Shown here piece after piece: positions 44,321 through 53,150 of a stretch of 64,000 bases of DNA. The stretch is from Rhizobium sp. BT04 (GTDB lineage: Bacteria; Pseudomonadota; Alphaproteobacteria; Rhizobiales; Rhizobiaceae): assembly GCF_030053135.1 (NCBI RefSeq), contig NZ_CP125649.1, forward strand, positions 135,473-199,472, in the 5' to 3' direction. Each line of letters opens with the position of its first letter. Position 1 is the first letter of the stretch. The position numbers and the translations under genes are program-made. A model generated the notes under the pieces. It made no database searches. It worked only from the letters and a program-made list of their open reading frames with translations, and was not told the origin of the DNA.

Positions 44321-45865
44321 TCATTTTTTGCCGAAGCCGCCTACCTCCGGTGCCTGGTACTTGGCGCGGTAAACGTCTAAGTAATCCTCATCCTGACAAA
44401 TGCAGCGACCCAGCCGATCCTTCTTGCGCCGCTCTGTGACTATGTCACTAGGGATATTGCGTAGCAAATTAAGTTTGGCAGTGGTCCAATCTGGCGCATT
44501 GCCTGCCGCCTGCTTGATGATTTCTCCGGCCAGCATGATGCCGGCCATCGCCGACTGGAAAGCCATCGGAACCTCGACACGCACCGGCTTGCTCCCAGCT
44601 GTGAGCTCAAACACAACGCCGCCGCAGATGGCGCCTCGGTAAAGGTTCCTCAAGGGCTGGTCTACGAATTGAAGGAGTGGCTCAACGGGGACTGTCAGCC
44701 GGCTTGCGATATCTCGCATCAATTCCTCGCTAACGGGGGTACCATCGTGAAGCATAGGTCGCACTATATCTATTTTCCGGTCCTCGAGGCCGAGGGCCTC
44801 GGCAATGACTTGGTCCTCGTCGGGAACCGTTCCGTTCGGTATATACAAGCATGCAAGGCATGCCATCTCCCCCTCAAATCCGTGGTGCGACACTCCGAGG
44901 TCACCGCGCTGAGTCCAAGAATTGATAGTCCAGCGAGGTAGCGTACCTTGTACGGCAATTCGATCCGCCGCCGTATCTAGTGCGACTGCCACATGCTGCA
45001 TGGAGCGGATGATTGGCAGCGTTTGCCATCTGGCGCTATGGCCGTCGATTGTAAGGTTGCGTTGAGCTTTCAGGTATCGCCAAGCAAGCTTCACCTTGCT
45101 CTGGCCAATATCCCGCTCGAGCGCCAGCACGTAACGCTGAAGATTCCCTTGGTCTACCTGCTCGCCATCAACCACCTGCAAGTGCCCTTGCAAGTGCGGA
45201 ACGCGGGAGAGCGCCCACACTGCGCCGTTACCGATCGCGCCTAGCCCGAGAAGGAATAAATCATCGAGCGCGGTGTCGGAAAGTGGCGGGTTAGCGCGCG
45301 AGCCAGGAGCGTAGTCAAACAAGGAAAACGTGACCGCCTTGTCCACTGTCGCACCGGGGATCTGATCTCTGAATATATGTCGAAATAAGTTCGACGCAGC
45401 AATGCACGCGGCGGCACCTGCGCCGAAAGCATTGTTACTGCCGGCGGTTCCGACCGGCTCCTCTGGGGAGAATTTTGCAATCCACCCGTCAGAGCCGAGG
45501 AAGAACTTTGGGCAGGAGATTTCGGGGTTGGTAGAGCCAACAACCAGACAATGCGAAAGCGCCGATGATCCACGGCGAGCGATTGTGATGTCTTCGTTGA
45601 TTGAGCGAGCCAGTGAGGCGAGATTCTTGGCTAGCTTTTTTGCCTCCTCTCCCGAAGGCAACAGGCAAATGGTCGGATAGAGGCGCGCCACCAACCTGAC
45701 CAGGAGATCGAGTGACGCTCTGCCCTCGGTCGCGCATGCCTGCTCATCAAACGCAATTCCGATCACTAGGTCGTTGAGCAGGTCCTCAAAATCCTTGGGG
45801 TCGAAGCCCTGGAGAATTTGTGACGCCGCCGTGGCCGCGCGAACGAAGTATTTCGCCAATGCCAT
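44321..45865 (-). CDS. E1-like (ThiF-fold) activating enzyme
   Basis: The 514-residue protein has an N-terminal half resembling an inactive E1-like domain (SNNAFGAGAAACIAASNLF) and an active ThiF domain from about residue 200. LLGLGAIGNGAVWAL (about 205-219) is the nucleotide loop; VVDGEQVDQGNLQRY gives the Asp and Arg of E1 enzymes; MACLACLYIP (about 335-344) has the candidate catalytic Cys. The tail has RCICQDEDY. It should adenylate the C-terminal glycine of the Ubl encoded at 46968. It is the last gene of the Ubl operon, 3 bases after the JAB gene. Confidence 0.85.
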   Translation of the reverse strand: MALAKYFVRAATAASQILQGFDPKDFEDLLNDLVIGIAFDEQACATEGRASLDLLVRLVARLYPTICLLPSGEEAKKLAKNLASLARSINEDITIARRGSSALSHCLVVGSTNPEISCPKFFLGSDGWIAKFSPEEPVGTAGSNNAFGAGAAACIAASNLFRHIFRDQIPGATVDKAVTFSLFDYAPGSRANPPLSDTALDDLFLLGLGAIGNGAVWALSRVPHLQGHLQVVDGEQVDQGNLQRYVLALERDIGQSKVKLAWRYLKAQRNLTIDGHSARWQTLPIIRSMQHVAVALDTAADRIAVQGTLPRWTINSWTQRGDLGVSHHGFEGEMACLACLYIPNGTVPDEDQVIAEALGLEDRKIDIVRPMLHDGTPVSEELMRDIASRLTVPVEPLLQFVDQPLRNLYRGAICGGVVFELTAGSKPVRVEVPMAFQSAMAGIMLAGEIIKQAAGNAPDWTTAKLNLLRNIPSDIVTERRKKDRLGRCICQDEDYLDVYRAKYQAPEVGGFGKK

Positions 45866-45868
45866 GTT

Positions 45869-46507
45869 TCAATCCACGATTTCTATGAGACGGTTCACCG
45901 TTTCCTGCGACACCGCCATCCACTTTCCCGCTTTGTTGAGCCGGTAAACAGCGGTCTGCGAGAGATCAGTGGGACCTGTCGCAAAGTCCGGCACGACAAG
46001 CGAGAGCGAGCCGACCGCCGTTGCCAACGCGTATTCGTCGTCTGTATCGGAGTGGTACGCGTCACTAGGGTGACTGTGAATCTGCGCGAGGATGCGAAGC
46101 CCGTTATCGAAGAGCCACATGTTTATGCGATGCAACTCGGTTCCGTCGACGTGAACGCCGACTCCCGCCGCGGATCGAATAAGGCGTTGCTGAGGGATGA
46201 GCGCTCGCTCGACGGTTGCGATTTCGGCTGCCACGGTCCCCACCCAGAGCCCCAGTCCCTCGTATCCAGAGCGGCCTACCTCTGCCAGATGCTCATGCAC
46301 ATCGTTGACGGCCGCGCGCGGGACTACGAAGCGTTCGACAGCGGCGAGACCAATTACCTGGGTAGAGCCGCTGCGTCCATCTGGAAGCCTGAGAAGTTCA
46401 TTTGAATTTGGTACTCTAGCATCCGTATTGGATTGATCCCGCTGGCCCAAATTTGTTCGAGAATAAAGTGCAACGAGCCTTCGCCAGAGCGACGATGCAA
46501 TAGCCAT
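45869..46507 (-). CDS. JAB/MPN-family isopeptidase
   Basis: The 212-residue protein carries a complete JAMM zinc site: Glu83 in GYEGLGLW and HSHPSDAYHSDTD (His144, His146, Ser153, Asp156). It should process or remove the Ubl modifier. The start ATG at 46507 follows AGGTGA, so the gene overlaps the E2-like gene by 154 bases in another frame. The first 50 residues, encoded in the overlap, precede the JAB fold and may be an add-on. A later TTG start is possible. Confidence 0.85.
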   Translation of the reverse strand: MAIASSLWRRLVALYSRTNLGQRDQSNTDARVPNSNELLRLPDGRSGSTQVIGLAAVERFVVPRAAVNDVHEHLAEVGRSGYEGLGLWVGTVAAEIATVERALIPQQRLIRSAAGVGVHVDGTELHRINMWLFDNGLRILAQIHSHPSDAYHSDTDDEYALATAVGSLSLVVPDFATGPTDLSQTAVYRLNKAGKWMAVSQETVNRLIEIVD

Positions 46508-46971
46508 AAGTCACCTGTATGAGCCGGATGATCGTGATATTCTCGAACCCCGGGAAGGCAAAGGAACGGGGTCTCGTCGGGGCTATGGGCCTGAAGCAGC
46601 TCTTGAACAGATAGCCGCTGTTGTTGCGCCAGAGTGGTTACGGTTTCTGGCGACGCTTCTTTCAAACCGTTGAGACGCAGCATCTTAAAACCCAGGCTTT
46701 TCGCCGGCAATGCAGTCCCAGTTGAGGGATCAACGAACGTCACCGACGGTGGCTCAAGGTCGTAGTTCGTGAAATCCAGGCGTACCGCGCACACAAGCGA
46801 CCGGGGTGTGACCTTCAATGCGACAAACAAAACCAAGACAGTAGGAAACGTGGCGTCCAAAAGGAACCAACCTCGCCGGCGATACGAGTCTTCAAGCTCC
46901 CGATACTGTGCGACTTCGCGTTCGAACTTTCGTCGAGAAACCGCCTCGTCGACGAACTGACTTTCGGTCAA
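46354..46971 (-). CDS. E2-like/Metal_CEHH protein of the Ubl operon
   Basis: The 205-residue protein has a UBC-like middle (CAVRLDFTNYDLEPPSVTFV, about residues 61-80) and then FLCLPGVREYHDHPAHTGD, the Cys-Glu-His-His pattern (Cys138, Glu144, His146, His151) of a family found only beside prokaryotic Ubl, E1 and JAB genes. Cys138 may carry the Ubl thioester or bind metal. No other E2 is encoded, so this is the likely conjugating component. It overlaps the Ubl gene by 4 bases. Confidence 0.75.
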   Translation of the reverse strand: MTESQFVDEAVSRRKFEREVAQYRELEDSYRRRGWFLLDATFPTVLVLFVALKVTPRSLVCAVRLDFTNYDLEPPSVTFVDPSTGTALPAKSLGFKMLRLNGLKEASPETVTTLAQQQRLSVQELLQAHSPDETPFLCLPGVREYHDHPAHTGDLWLLHRRSGEGSLHFILEQIWASGINPIRMLEYQIQMNFSGFQMDAAALPR

Positions 46972-47273
46972 CCTGCGGCTCCAGCCTTAAGGCTCAGGAA
47001 TAGCTTCTGTCCGGCTGTAATTCCAAGATCCTCAATCTTCTTGCTCGCGTCGAACACTGTCCCGTTCTCATCCTTGAGTTCCCAATTCTCAGGAGGCTGC
47101 CCTACGTTGCCTGATTCCTCCAGCGCCTTGGCGATTGCTGTATGAAGAGGTGCATTAACATTGGCTTCAACAGAAACCGGTTCGCCATTCACAACAATCG
47201 TCAAGGTTATCTTGTTCTTCGATCCGGTTTTTTTGCCCGCAGCCTCAGGAGCAGTATTCGGAGACTTTGCCAT
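46968..47273 (-). CDS. ubiquitin-like modifier (DUF2604-type beta-grasp)
   Basis: This 101-residue protein has a Lys/Ala-rich N-terminal tail (about 1-20) and a beta-grasp domain: ITLTIVVNGEPVSVEANVNA, ENWELKDENGTVFD, KKIEDLGITAGQKLFLSLKA. It ends GAAG, so the final glycine is already exposed for E1 without processing. It heads the operon Ubl, E2-like, JAB, E1, the set seen in bacterial antiphage ubiquitin-like (Bil/Bub-type) systems. The 374 bases between this gene and 47648 hold no recognised gene and presumably the promoter. Confidence 0.82.
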   Translation of the reverse strand: MAKSPNTAPEAAGKKTGSKNKITLTIVVNGEPVSVEANVNAPLHTAIAKALEESGNVGQPPENWELKDENGTVFDASKKIEDLGITAGQKLFLSLKAGAAG

Positions 47274-47647
47274 GCTTACTCCATCAATTGAGCGATTCGT
47301 ATCTAAAGTTTAACTGAATAAAATTACGAGTAAACCTGTAGTAGTCTGACAGGCCCTTCGCTTCGGCTTAATTTCGGGCTGCTAAGGTGTCGCGTGCGAT
47401 TATCTTGAGTTCCTGGCTTCCAAACGGCGTCTGCTATGCGCCATTCGAGATCTTTGCCGCTGATCGACCGTCTGCGTACAACGTGAGCAGCAGCCCGCAC
47501 CCGCTTCCGAATCGGTCGCGCTAGTTCAGACCGAGCCGATGTCTGCTACGAGGGGATGCGAGACGGAAGGCTTAGTAACAACAGGGTCGTTGGTTCTGAT
47601 CCCTTCAAGGCGCTCACGTTCGGTACAATGAGCCGGTCGCTGCTTGT

Positions 47648-49366
47648 TCACCGACCAAAGAGACTGGCGACTAGGCGCGAGCTTGCAGAGGGAAGGCGAC
47701 CCTCATCCAGTCCATTTGTTCGATAGTAGGCGAGAAGTCGCTCGCGCCCGAGTGTTCCTCGTTCCAAGGGAAGGAAACGAAGCGCATTACGACGGAAGAT
47801 CTTGTCGCAAATATCGTCCGAAAGACCGCAGTCGGTGCGCAGGAAGGCGTTCACGCTTTCGATATAGTGATTATAGCCTGCCTCCTTCCCAAGCATTATC
47901 CAATCGCTCCCGTAAACGATGTGATCGCAACCGCTGTCGAATTTTTCCAGCCATTTGTTGAAGGACCTCGCAAGGAAGTCTCGTTCTTTCGAGCCAGCCG
48001 AAAGCACCTCCGAAAAATAGCTGATGTCGGCGACCACGTTCCCGCCGGGATTTTCCTTGATGAATTCACCCAGCCGCCATTCCCAACTGCCATCCGGCAA
48101 AGGCATTCCTTCCCGTCCAGCCGACGGTGCGCGGAAACGACCGAAATGCGCGATACAAACCCGTAACTTGGGGAACTCCTTGAACACGGGGATCCGGTAG
48201 GCCGGATCGCCCCGCTTTGCATAATCTGGACCGGAACCGTTCGACGAATAGCCATGAGCCAATATTGGGGCATCAACATCGACACAGAGCTTGTAGAGGT
48301 CTCGAAGCGCAGCATCGAGTTCCTCGTTGGGCTCAAATCCCAGGCTCTTCACTGTTCGCTCCGGATATGGCGGCTGGTTGCCCTCGGGACGAAAGCCCAT
48401 CGGCGGGTAGAGCTTGATGCCGATGAAACCATGTTTCATCAAAGCCGAATGGGCAGTCGCAAGCGAGCTTACGCTGCTTTTCCCTTTCCGGAATGCCACT
48501 TCCCGGAGTGGATCAAATCCCATGTAGCCGTGGACGACGGGACCGGATTTAGCTTTCGCCATGCGCTGCGAAATCCGGTCCATCACTACCATCTGCCGGG
48601 GTAAGGGCGAAGAGTCTACATCTTCATAGAGCCACTCATCATAATCGACGAGCGCCGGCGTTAACAGGAGCGGATTGAAGCCCTGTGCCTTGCTGTCAGC
48701 AACCAGGCGATCGACAAGGACGTGCCGGTAAAGGCGAAACAGGCTGAACCAATTGAGATAGCGCCCCACAGGATCTTGCCTCAGGAAAGCGCGCTGGCTG
48801 GCTCCGCGGGCTTCTCCAATCGTGAGCGGTTCGTTCGCGCGCAAAGTCTTGATCGGGTCACCGAGCATATAATTTAGGAACTTTTCCTCGGAGATAGATG
48901 ATCGTGTCGACAGATCGCCCGGGTCTGCCATCGTAACGATCCGCCGCCTCTTCCGATCGAGTTCCAGGAGATGCTGGCTTGTGTCTTCGACCGCCGCTGC
49001 GCGCGCTTTGTCGACCGTCAGCGAGGCCGCTTTTCCGTTCCGTCCGGTCTCGAGAAACGCGATCTCCTCATCCGCCGTCGGTGCGCTACCGGTGCCGAGT
49101 AGCTTCAGAAGAAGTGCGATGAATTCGTCGGTCACGTCGGGATCACGAACTGCGAGAATGCGGGCGGCCGACTGCTTGGGAAAATCTTCGAAGACGACTT
49201 GCCGCAGGAAGCGGGTGGTCGGCAGATCCGACGCATTGAAGACGTGGCAGTGAGCGTCGACCAACGGGACGCCTTCGCCCGGTACCGACGGGCTCGGTCG
49301 TCCGCAACCCGCAGTCAATGCGACAGCAGACAAAGATGCCTGCGTTAGAAAAGTTCGACGTAACAT
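47648..49366 (-). CDS. amidohydrolase-family lipoprotein
   Basis: The 572-residue protein starts MLRRTFLTQASLSAVALTAG with lipobox LTAGC (Cys21). The metal motif DAHCH (His39, His41) opens an amidohydrolase-2 type TIM barrel. Later blocks are PVVHGYMGFDPLREVAF, IGIKLYPPMGFRP, PILAHGYSSNGSGPD, RVCIAHFGRF and HIVYGSDWIMLGKEAGY, where the last Asp is the catalytic base position. The substrate is unknown. It stands alone between the Ubl operon and a remnant region, so its link to either is doubtful. Confidence 0.75.
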   Translation of the reverse strand: MLRRTFLTQASLSAVALTAGCGRPSPSVPGEGVPLVDAHCHVFNASDLPTTRFLRQVVFEDFPKQSAARILAVRDPDVTDEFIALLLKLLGTGSAPTADEEIAFLETGRNGKAASLTVDKARAAAVEDTSQHLLELDRKRRRIVTMADPGDLSTRSSISEEKFLNYMLGDPIKTLRANEPLTIGEARGASQRAFLRQDPVGRYLNWFSLFRLYRHVLVDRLVADSKAQGFNPLLLTPALVDYDEWLYEDVDSSPLPRQMVVMDRISQRMAKAKSGPVVHGYMGFDPLREVAFRKGKSSVSSLATAHSALMKHGFIGIKLYPPMGFRPEGNQPPYPERTVKSLGFEPNEELDAALRDLYKLCVDVDAPILAHGYSSNGSGPDYAKRGDPAYRIPVFKEFPKLRVCIAHFGRFRAPSAGREGMPLPDGSWEWRLGEFIKENPGGNVVADISYFSEVLSAGSKERDFLARSFNKWLEKFDSGCDHIVYGSDWIMLGKEAGYNHYIESVNAFLRTDCGLSDDICDKIFRRNALRFLPLERGTLGRERLLAYYRTNGLDEGRLPSASSRLVASLFGR

Positions 49367-49440
49367 AACCATCCCCCAACTCGGCCTCGATGCAATGCAG
49401 ACATGAAATGCCCGCCAAGCGTTCTGATCGTCACGAGGGT

Positions 49441-50100
49441 TCAAAAATTCAGCCGGGCGATCATCGGGCAGTGATCGGAAATAGCCAATACTTGGTCTTT
49501 CCCGTTCGGGGTGCCTGCTTTGTTGCCACCAAGGTTTCCGATGCTCAGATGTTCGGCCGGGCCATCGCCTTTGATTCCGGGGCCGACGAGGATGTGATCA
49601 AGGCCTACCGGATTGCGGCACTCGAGATAACTGTCTGATGCGAGCAACTGTGTTTCCGGCATGGTCAGGTCGCGGATTTCGGCCTAGGTGCAAAGTGCCT
49701 GCCCGGCATCGCTGATCTGGCAGTGCTCGTCGAGAACCTCGAGATTGGCAGCCGCCGGCTGACCATCGGCGAATTCTTCTATTAGAGACCGCGACAGCAC
49801 GCCCGCCGGCCGGGCGATGAGGTTCCGCTGGCGCCGGTCCTGGCCGGCCGCTGGTCGCGCAGTTCGTGCCAGAGATTGCGGTTAAAATCGCCGAGGAGAA
49901 CGATCCTGGCGCCATCGGCCGCCGAGCGCTCAATCCAGCTTTCGAGCGGGTCGATCTGTTGCTGCAGGATCATGCAGTGATTACCACTTTCCTCCAGATT
50001 TCCACCGTCGAATGGCGACACGCAGCTCGACTTGAGGTGGACATCCATGATGCGAAGCAGTTTTCCATCGATCTTGAGTGTGACCGCAAGACCAGGGCAG
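49441..50100 (-). pseudogene. endonuclease/exonuclease/phosphatase family remnant
   Basis: Broken frames on the minus strand give DGARIVLLGDFNRNLWHELR upstream and NPVGLDHILVGPG with ISDHCPMIARLNF at the end. GDFN and SDHCP are hallmark blocks of the EEP fold. Frameshifts near 49680 and 49800 separate them. No intact start remains. Confidence 0.7.
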
Positions 50101-50101
50101 C

Positions 50102-50303
50102 CAAGCAGACGAATGCGCTTGCGGCGGGAAGATCAGCGCCGCAACAGGCCGACGAAATCCTCAAGATCAGTGATCGCCGGCAAGGGGGCCGTAACCGTCG
50201 TGCTGCGGGTGATCTGGTTGAAGTCGGCAAATTTGACCTTCATGGTCACGGTCTTGGCGCCAACCTCAATGGCCTCGCAGTAACCCACACGCTTGCAAGC
50301 CAT
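50102..50303 (-). pseudogene. dinB: dinB (DNA polymerase IV) C-terminal remnant
   Basis: The minus strand encodes EVGAKTVTMKVKFADFNQIT and then TDLEDFVGLL before a stop at 50133, with RKRIRLLG just after. These match the little-finger domain of Y-family polymerase DinB. The fragment runs straight into the EEP remnant and abuts the kinase gene. Confidence 0.65.
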
Positions 50304-50308
50304 GCAGA

Positions 50309-51799
50309 CTATCTGTTCAGCTTGCGAAGCGAGAGATAAACGTTTGCTTGCCGGTGCGACAATTCCGCCCAGGCGTGGTTTTTCGTAAGGTCCGGATCAA
50401 CCTGTTCGGCGAGGCGCGACATTGCATCTGCGGCCGCATGAAAGCCTGAATACCATCCGGCACCAACGGCAGCCGACATGCCCGCGCCGAGAGCGGATGC
50501 TTCATTCGAGAGGCTGCGGATGACGGGAAGGCCGGTCGAATCGGCGACCATTTGCCGCCACAACGCACTGCTGGCGCCGCCTCCGATGACAAAGACGCGG
50601 TCGGCTGCCACGTCCCTTCGCCGCATTTCATTGAGCGATCGAACAAACTCCAGCGTAATCGCCTCCATCGACGCGCGATAGAGATGCCCCATACCGGTTT
50701 CAGGCCCCATGCCGGTGAAGCTTGCGCGCGCATTTTCGTCCCAGTGGGGATCCATGCACCCTACGAGATAGGAGCAGACCGTGACGCCGCCCGACCCAAC
50801 GCCAAGGCTGTTTGCCTCAGCCTCAAGGCGTTCGAAAATTCGGGCACCGTTACGACTGCCGGCGAAGGTATCCAGAAGCCAGTTCACAAAATAGGCGCCT
50901 CCGCGCTGGCAGCTTTCCAGAAGATAGCCCTCGCCGCTGGGCGAGGCCAGGGTGCGCCAGTAGCGGCTGAGTTCCGGTGTTTCCGACCACCCGCCGCCAA
51001 CGACTGCCGTGCCGAGGTTCAGGTAGACAGCGCCGGGGTTTATCGCATTGACGCCGAGACCTGCGCAGTTTCCGTCGCCTCCGCCGGCAAAGACGGGTGT
51101 CCCGGGACGAAGACCCGTTGCCGCCGCTGCTTCTGCTGTGACGCGGCCGATCGCGGAGCCCGGCCTGTTCAGTGGCGGCAGCTTTTCAAGCGGAATACCC
51201 AGATGATCGAGGATCTCGCGTGACCAGACTTTCTTTTCGATATCGAGAATCCCGAAAGGATCGCCGCTGGTCCAGCTGGCCTGCGCTTCTCCCGTCAGCT
51301 TCTGCGTCAGGAAGTCATGAACACTGAGAATCTGCGCGGCATTGTCGAGAAGGTCCGGCTGGGTTTCGTGGAAAAACCGCAGACGGTAGACGCAGGGGAT
51401 GACGTCGATCGGTTTGCCGGTGATCGCGTGGAGCCGCTCTGCACCGATCTCCGCGGCAAGCGTGCGCACCACGTCCTTTGCGCGGCGGTCGAGCCAGAGC
51501 GTCGCCGGGGCAAGTGGCTTTCGATCCTTGTCGAGCAGAACCATGGTTTCGCGCTGGTTTGATATCGCAATGCCATCCACGCGGGCAGGGTCGATCTCAC
51601 GGATCAGCGATGAAAGCGCCATGCAGGCCGCTGTCCACCAGTCGTCGGCATCCTGTTCGGCATGCAGCGGATGTGGTGTTGAAATGACATGGGCGGCCCG
51701 ACCTTCTGCCCGGGGTGTGCCATCGGCGGTCCAGGCAACCGCCTTGACCGATTGAGTCGATGAATCCATGCCAATGACGTATCGTTCGTCAGGCCGCAT
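50309..51799 (-). CDS. FGGY-family carbohydrate kinase
   Basis: The 496-residue kinase begins with the phosphate-binding loop YVIGMDSSTQSVKAVAW and keeps GGGDGNCAGLGVNAINPG and VFVIGGGASSALWRQMV, the FGGY ATPase blocks. It phosphorylates a sugar or polyol such as a pentulose; the exact substrate is not readable. It is encoded beside a SorC regulator and opposite a glycerol-1-phosphate dehydrogenase, which suggests a polyol catabolic pathway. The gene looks intact, unlike many of its neighbours. Confidence 0.85.
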   Translation of the reverse strand: MRPDERYVIGMDSSTQSVKAVAWTADGTPRAEGRAAHVISTPHPLHAEQDADDWWTAACMALSSLIREIDPARVDGIAISNQRETMVLLDKDRKPLAPATLWLDRRAKDVVRTLAAEIGAERLHAITGKPIDVIPCVYRLRFFHETQPDLLDNAAQILSVHDFLTQKLTGEAQASWTSGDPFGILDIEKKVWSREILDHLGIPLEKLPPLNRPGSAIGRVTAEAAAATGLRPGTPVFAGGGDGNCAGLGVNAINPGAVYLNLGTAVVGGGWSETPELSRYWRTLASPSGEGYLLESCQRGGAYFVNWLLDTFAGSRNGARIFERLEAEANSLGVGSGGVTVCSYLVGCMDPHWDENARASFTGMGPETGMGHLYRASMEAITLEFVRSLNEMRRRDVAADRVFVIGGGASSALWRQMVADSTGLPVIRSLSNEASALGAGMSAAVGAGWYSGFHAAADAMSRLAEQVDPDLTKNHAWAELSHRQANVYLSLRKLNR

Positions 51800-52009
51800 G
51801 CACGCTCCTCCACAGACGGAGGTACTCTCCGCCGATCTCCCTTGCCGGTTCCCCGGCTCCTCCTGTCGGCTTTACCCAACACTCCTCACACCGCGCTGAA
51901 CGCGGTGTCCTGCGAAAGCGTTTCGTCTCTAAGGTCTGCTCCTGACGCTTTAGTTCTTTGTTTTTACGCATGTCGCTTTGCAAAATTGGTGCAATTTTAC
52001 GAAACATGC

Positions 52010-52996
52010 CTAAAGCTCCAGCAACGCCTCTCCCGTGGCGACGTCGGTTACAAAATGTGTCGCATAGCCCGCTTCAAGGGTAGCGACGATGGCGGGTAAT
52101 TTGGACACTCCCCCGGCAACACAGATCCGGCTTGGGACCTGGCGCAGATCGCCAAGGGTGATGCCGACCATGCGGTCGTCATGATCCCCCTCGACGGCGG
52201 CGCCGTGGGCATCCAGAAAACGGCCGATGATCACCGCGGCGGCGCCGCGGGCGACGTAGTCATCGATCTCTTCTTGACTGGCGATCCCGGAGACCCGAAC
52301 CGTGCTGCGAGGTCCCAGATCACCGACGCCAAAAAGGATGCGATTGCAAGAATGCACCAGGTCCATCTGCTTTTTAAGCACGGGTTCGGCGAGCAGCGCG
52401 GCTTTCAGTTCGCGCGTCGACAAGACGGCCGGCGCCAAGAGGTTGACGCAGCGCGCCTGGATGCGATTTGAAAGCAGCGACGTACAAAGTTCCGGTGAAA
52501 ACTCCGGCTCGCCGGTCGAGCTACCGGAAACCTGCACCACGGTCAGGTTCGATAGCGGCCGCGTCAGGACAATCTGATCCGCGACGGCAAGTACCGTACG
52601 GCCCCAGGCAACACCGATGACGTCGCCGTCCTCAATTTGGTCTGCGAGCACCCGGGCGCCGGCGTCTCCGAGGCGTTGGGACAGGCTTTCATCCGTGCCA
52701 TTGGGAATGACGAAGACGCCGGAAAGCCCGTATTTGCTCATCAACGCCCGCGCAACGCTGGTACGGCCGCCGGCCTTCGGGTTGATGACGACGGACACAA
52801 TCCCGCGCTCGCGAGCCTCCTGCAGGTAGTTGACGATCGTGGCGCGGGAGACATTCAGCTGCTTCGCGATCTCGCTCTGCGTCAGCTGGTCGGCATAATA
52901 GAGCCACGCCGCCCACATCACGGTATCATCGAACTCAGTGGGCACTGATGTCCCGGTTTCGTCGCCGCGTTTCACTGAAGATTTTGCTCGTCCCAT
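52010..52996 (-). CDS. SorC-family sugar-binding transcriptional regulator
   Basis: The 328-residue protein has an N-terminal HTH (LTQSEIAKQLNVSRATIVNY, about residues 38-57) and a SorC effector domain (GDVIGVAWGRTVLAVADQIV, RILFGVGDLG, GRFLDAHGAAVEG). SorC regulators bind phosphorylated sugars. It diverges from the dehydrogenase operon; a perfect 11-base inverted repeat lies in the shared promoter region. The 210 bases between it and the kinase hold a short hairpin without a T-run. Confidence 0.88.
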   Translation of the reverse strand: MGRAKSSVKRGDETGTSVPTEFDDTVMWAAWLYYADQLTQSEIAKQLNVSRATIVNYLQEARERGIVSVVINPKAGGRTSVARALMSKYGLSGVFVIPNGTDESLSQRLGDAGARVLADQIEDGDVIGVAWGRTVLAVADQIVLTRPLSNLTVVQVSGSSTGEPEFSPELCTSLLSNRIQARCVNLLAPAVLSTRELKAALLAEPVLKKQMDLVHSCNRILFGVGDLGPRSTVRVSGIASQEEIDDYVARGAAAVIIGRFLDAHGAAVEGDHDDRMVGITLGDLRQVPSRICVAGGVSKLPAIVATLEAGYATHFVTDVATGEALLEL

Positions 52997-53021
52997 GGGG
53001 CTATATGGCAGAGGTGCGTGT

Positions 53022-53059
53022 CATTTGTCAATCTTTGTTGTCATGTGTATTGACAAATG
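53022..53059. promoter_or_regulatory. operator candidate for the SorC regulator
   Basis: CATTTGTCAAT (53022-53032) and ATTGACAAATG (53049-53059) are perfect 11-base inverted repeats, 16 bases apart, between the divergent regulator and dehydrogenase genes. TTGACA in the right arm could serve as a -35 element for the rightward operon, so regulator binding would block it. Confidence 0.65.
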
Positions 53060-53150
53060 GCAATCAAGGTTGTCTTTTGTCTTCCCAACGCAGAAAGACG
53101 GCAGCGCAAGCCCTGGAGGGGGAGCGGCGGTGTCGGCAAAGGAGGATCGC

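Noticed and set aside
51888..51908. ACACCGCG-CTGAA-CGCGGTGT hairpin as a terminator
   Set aside because: Good 8-base stem but no T-run on either strand and no gene end beside it on the minus strand.
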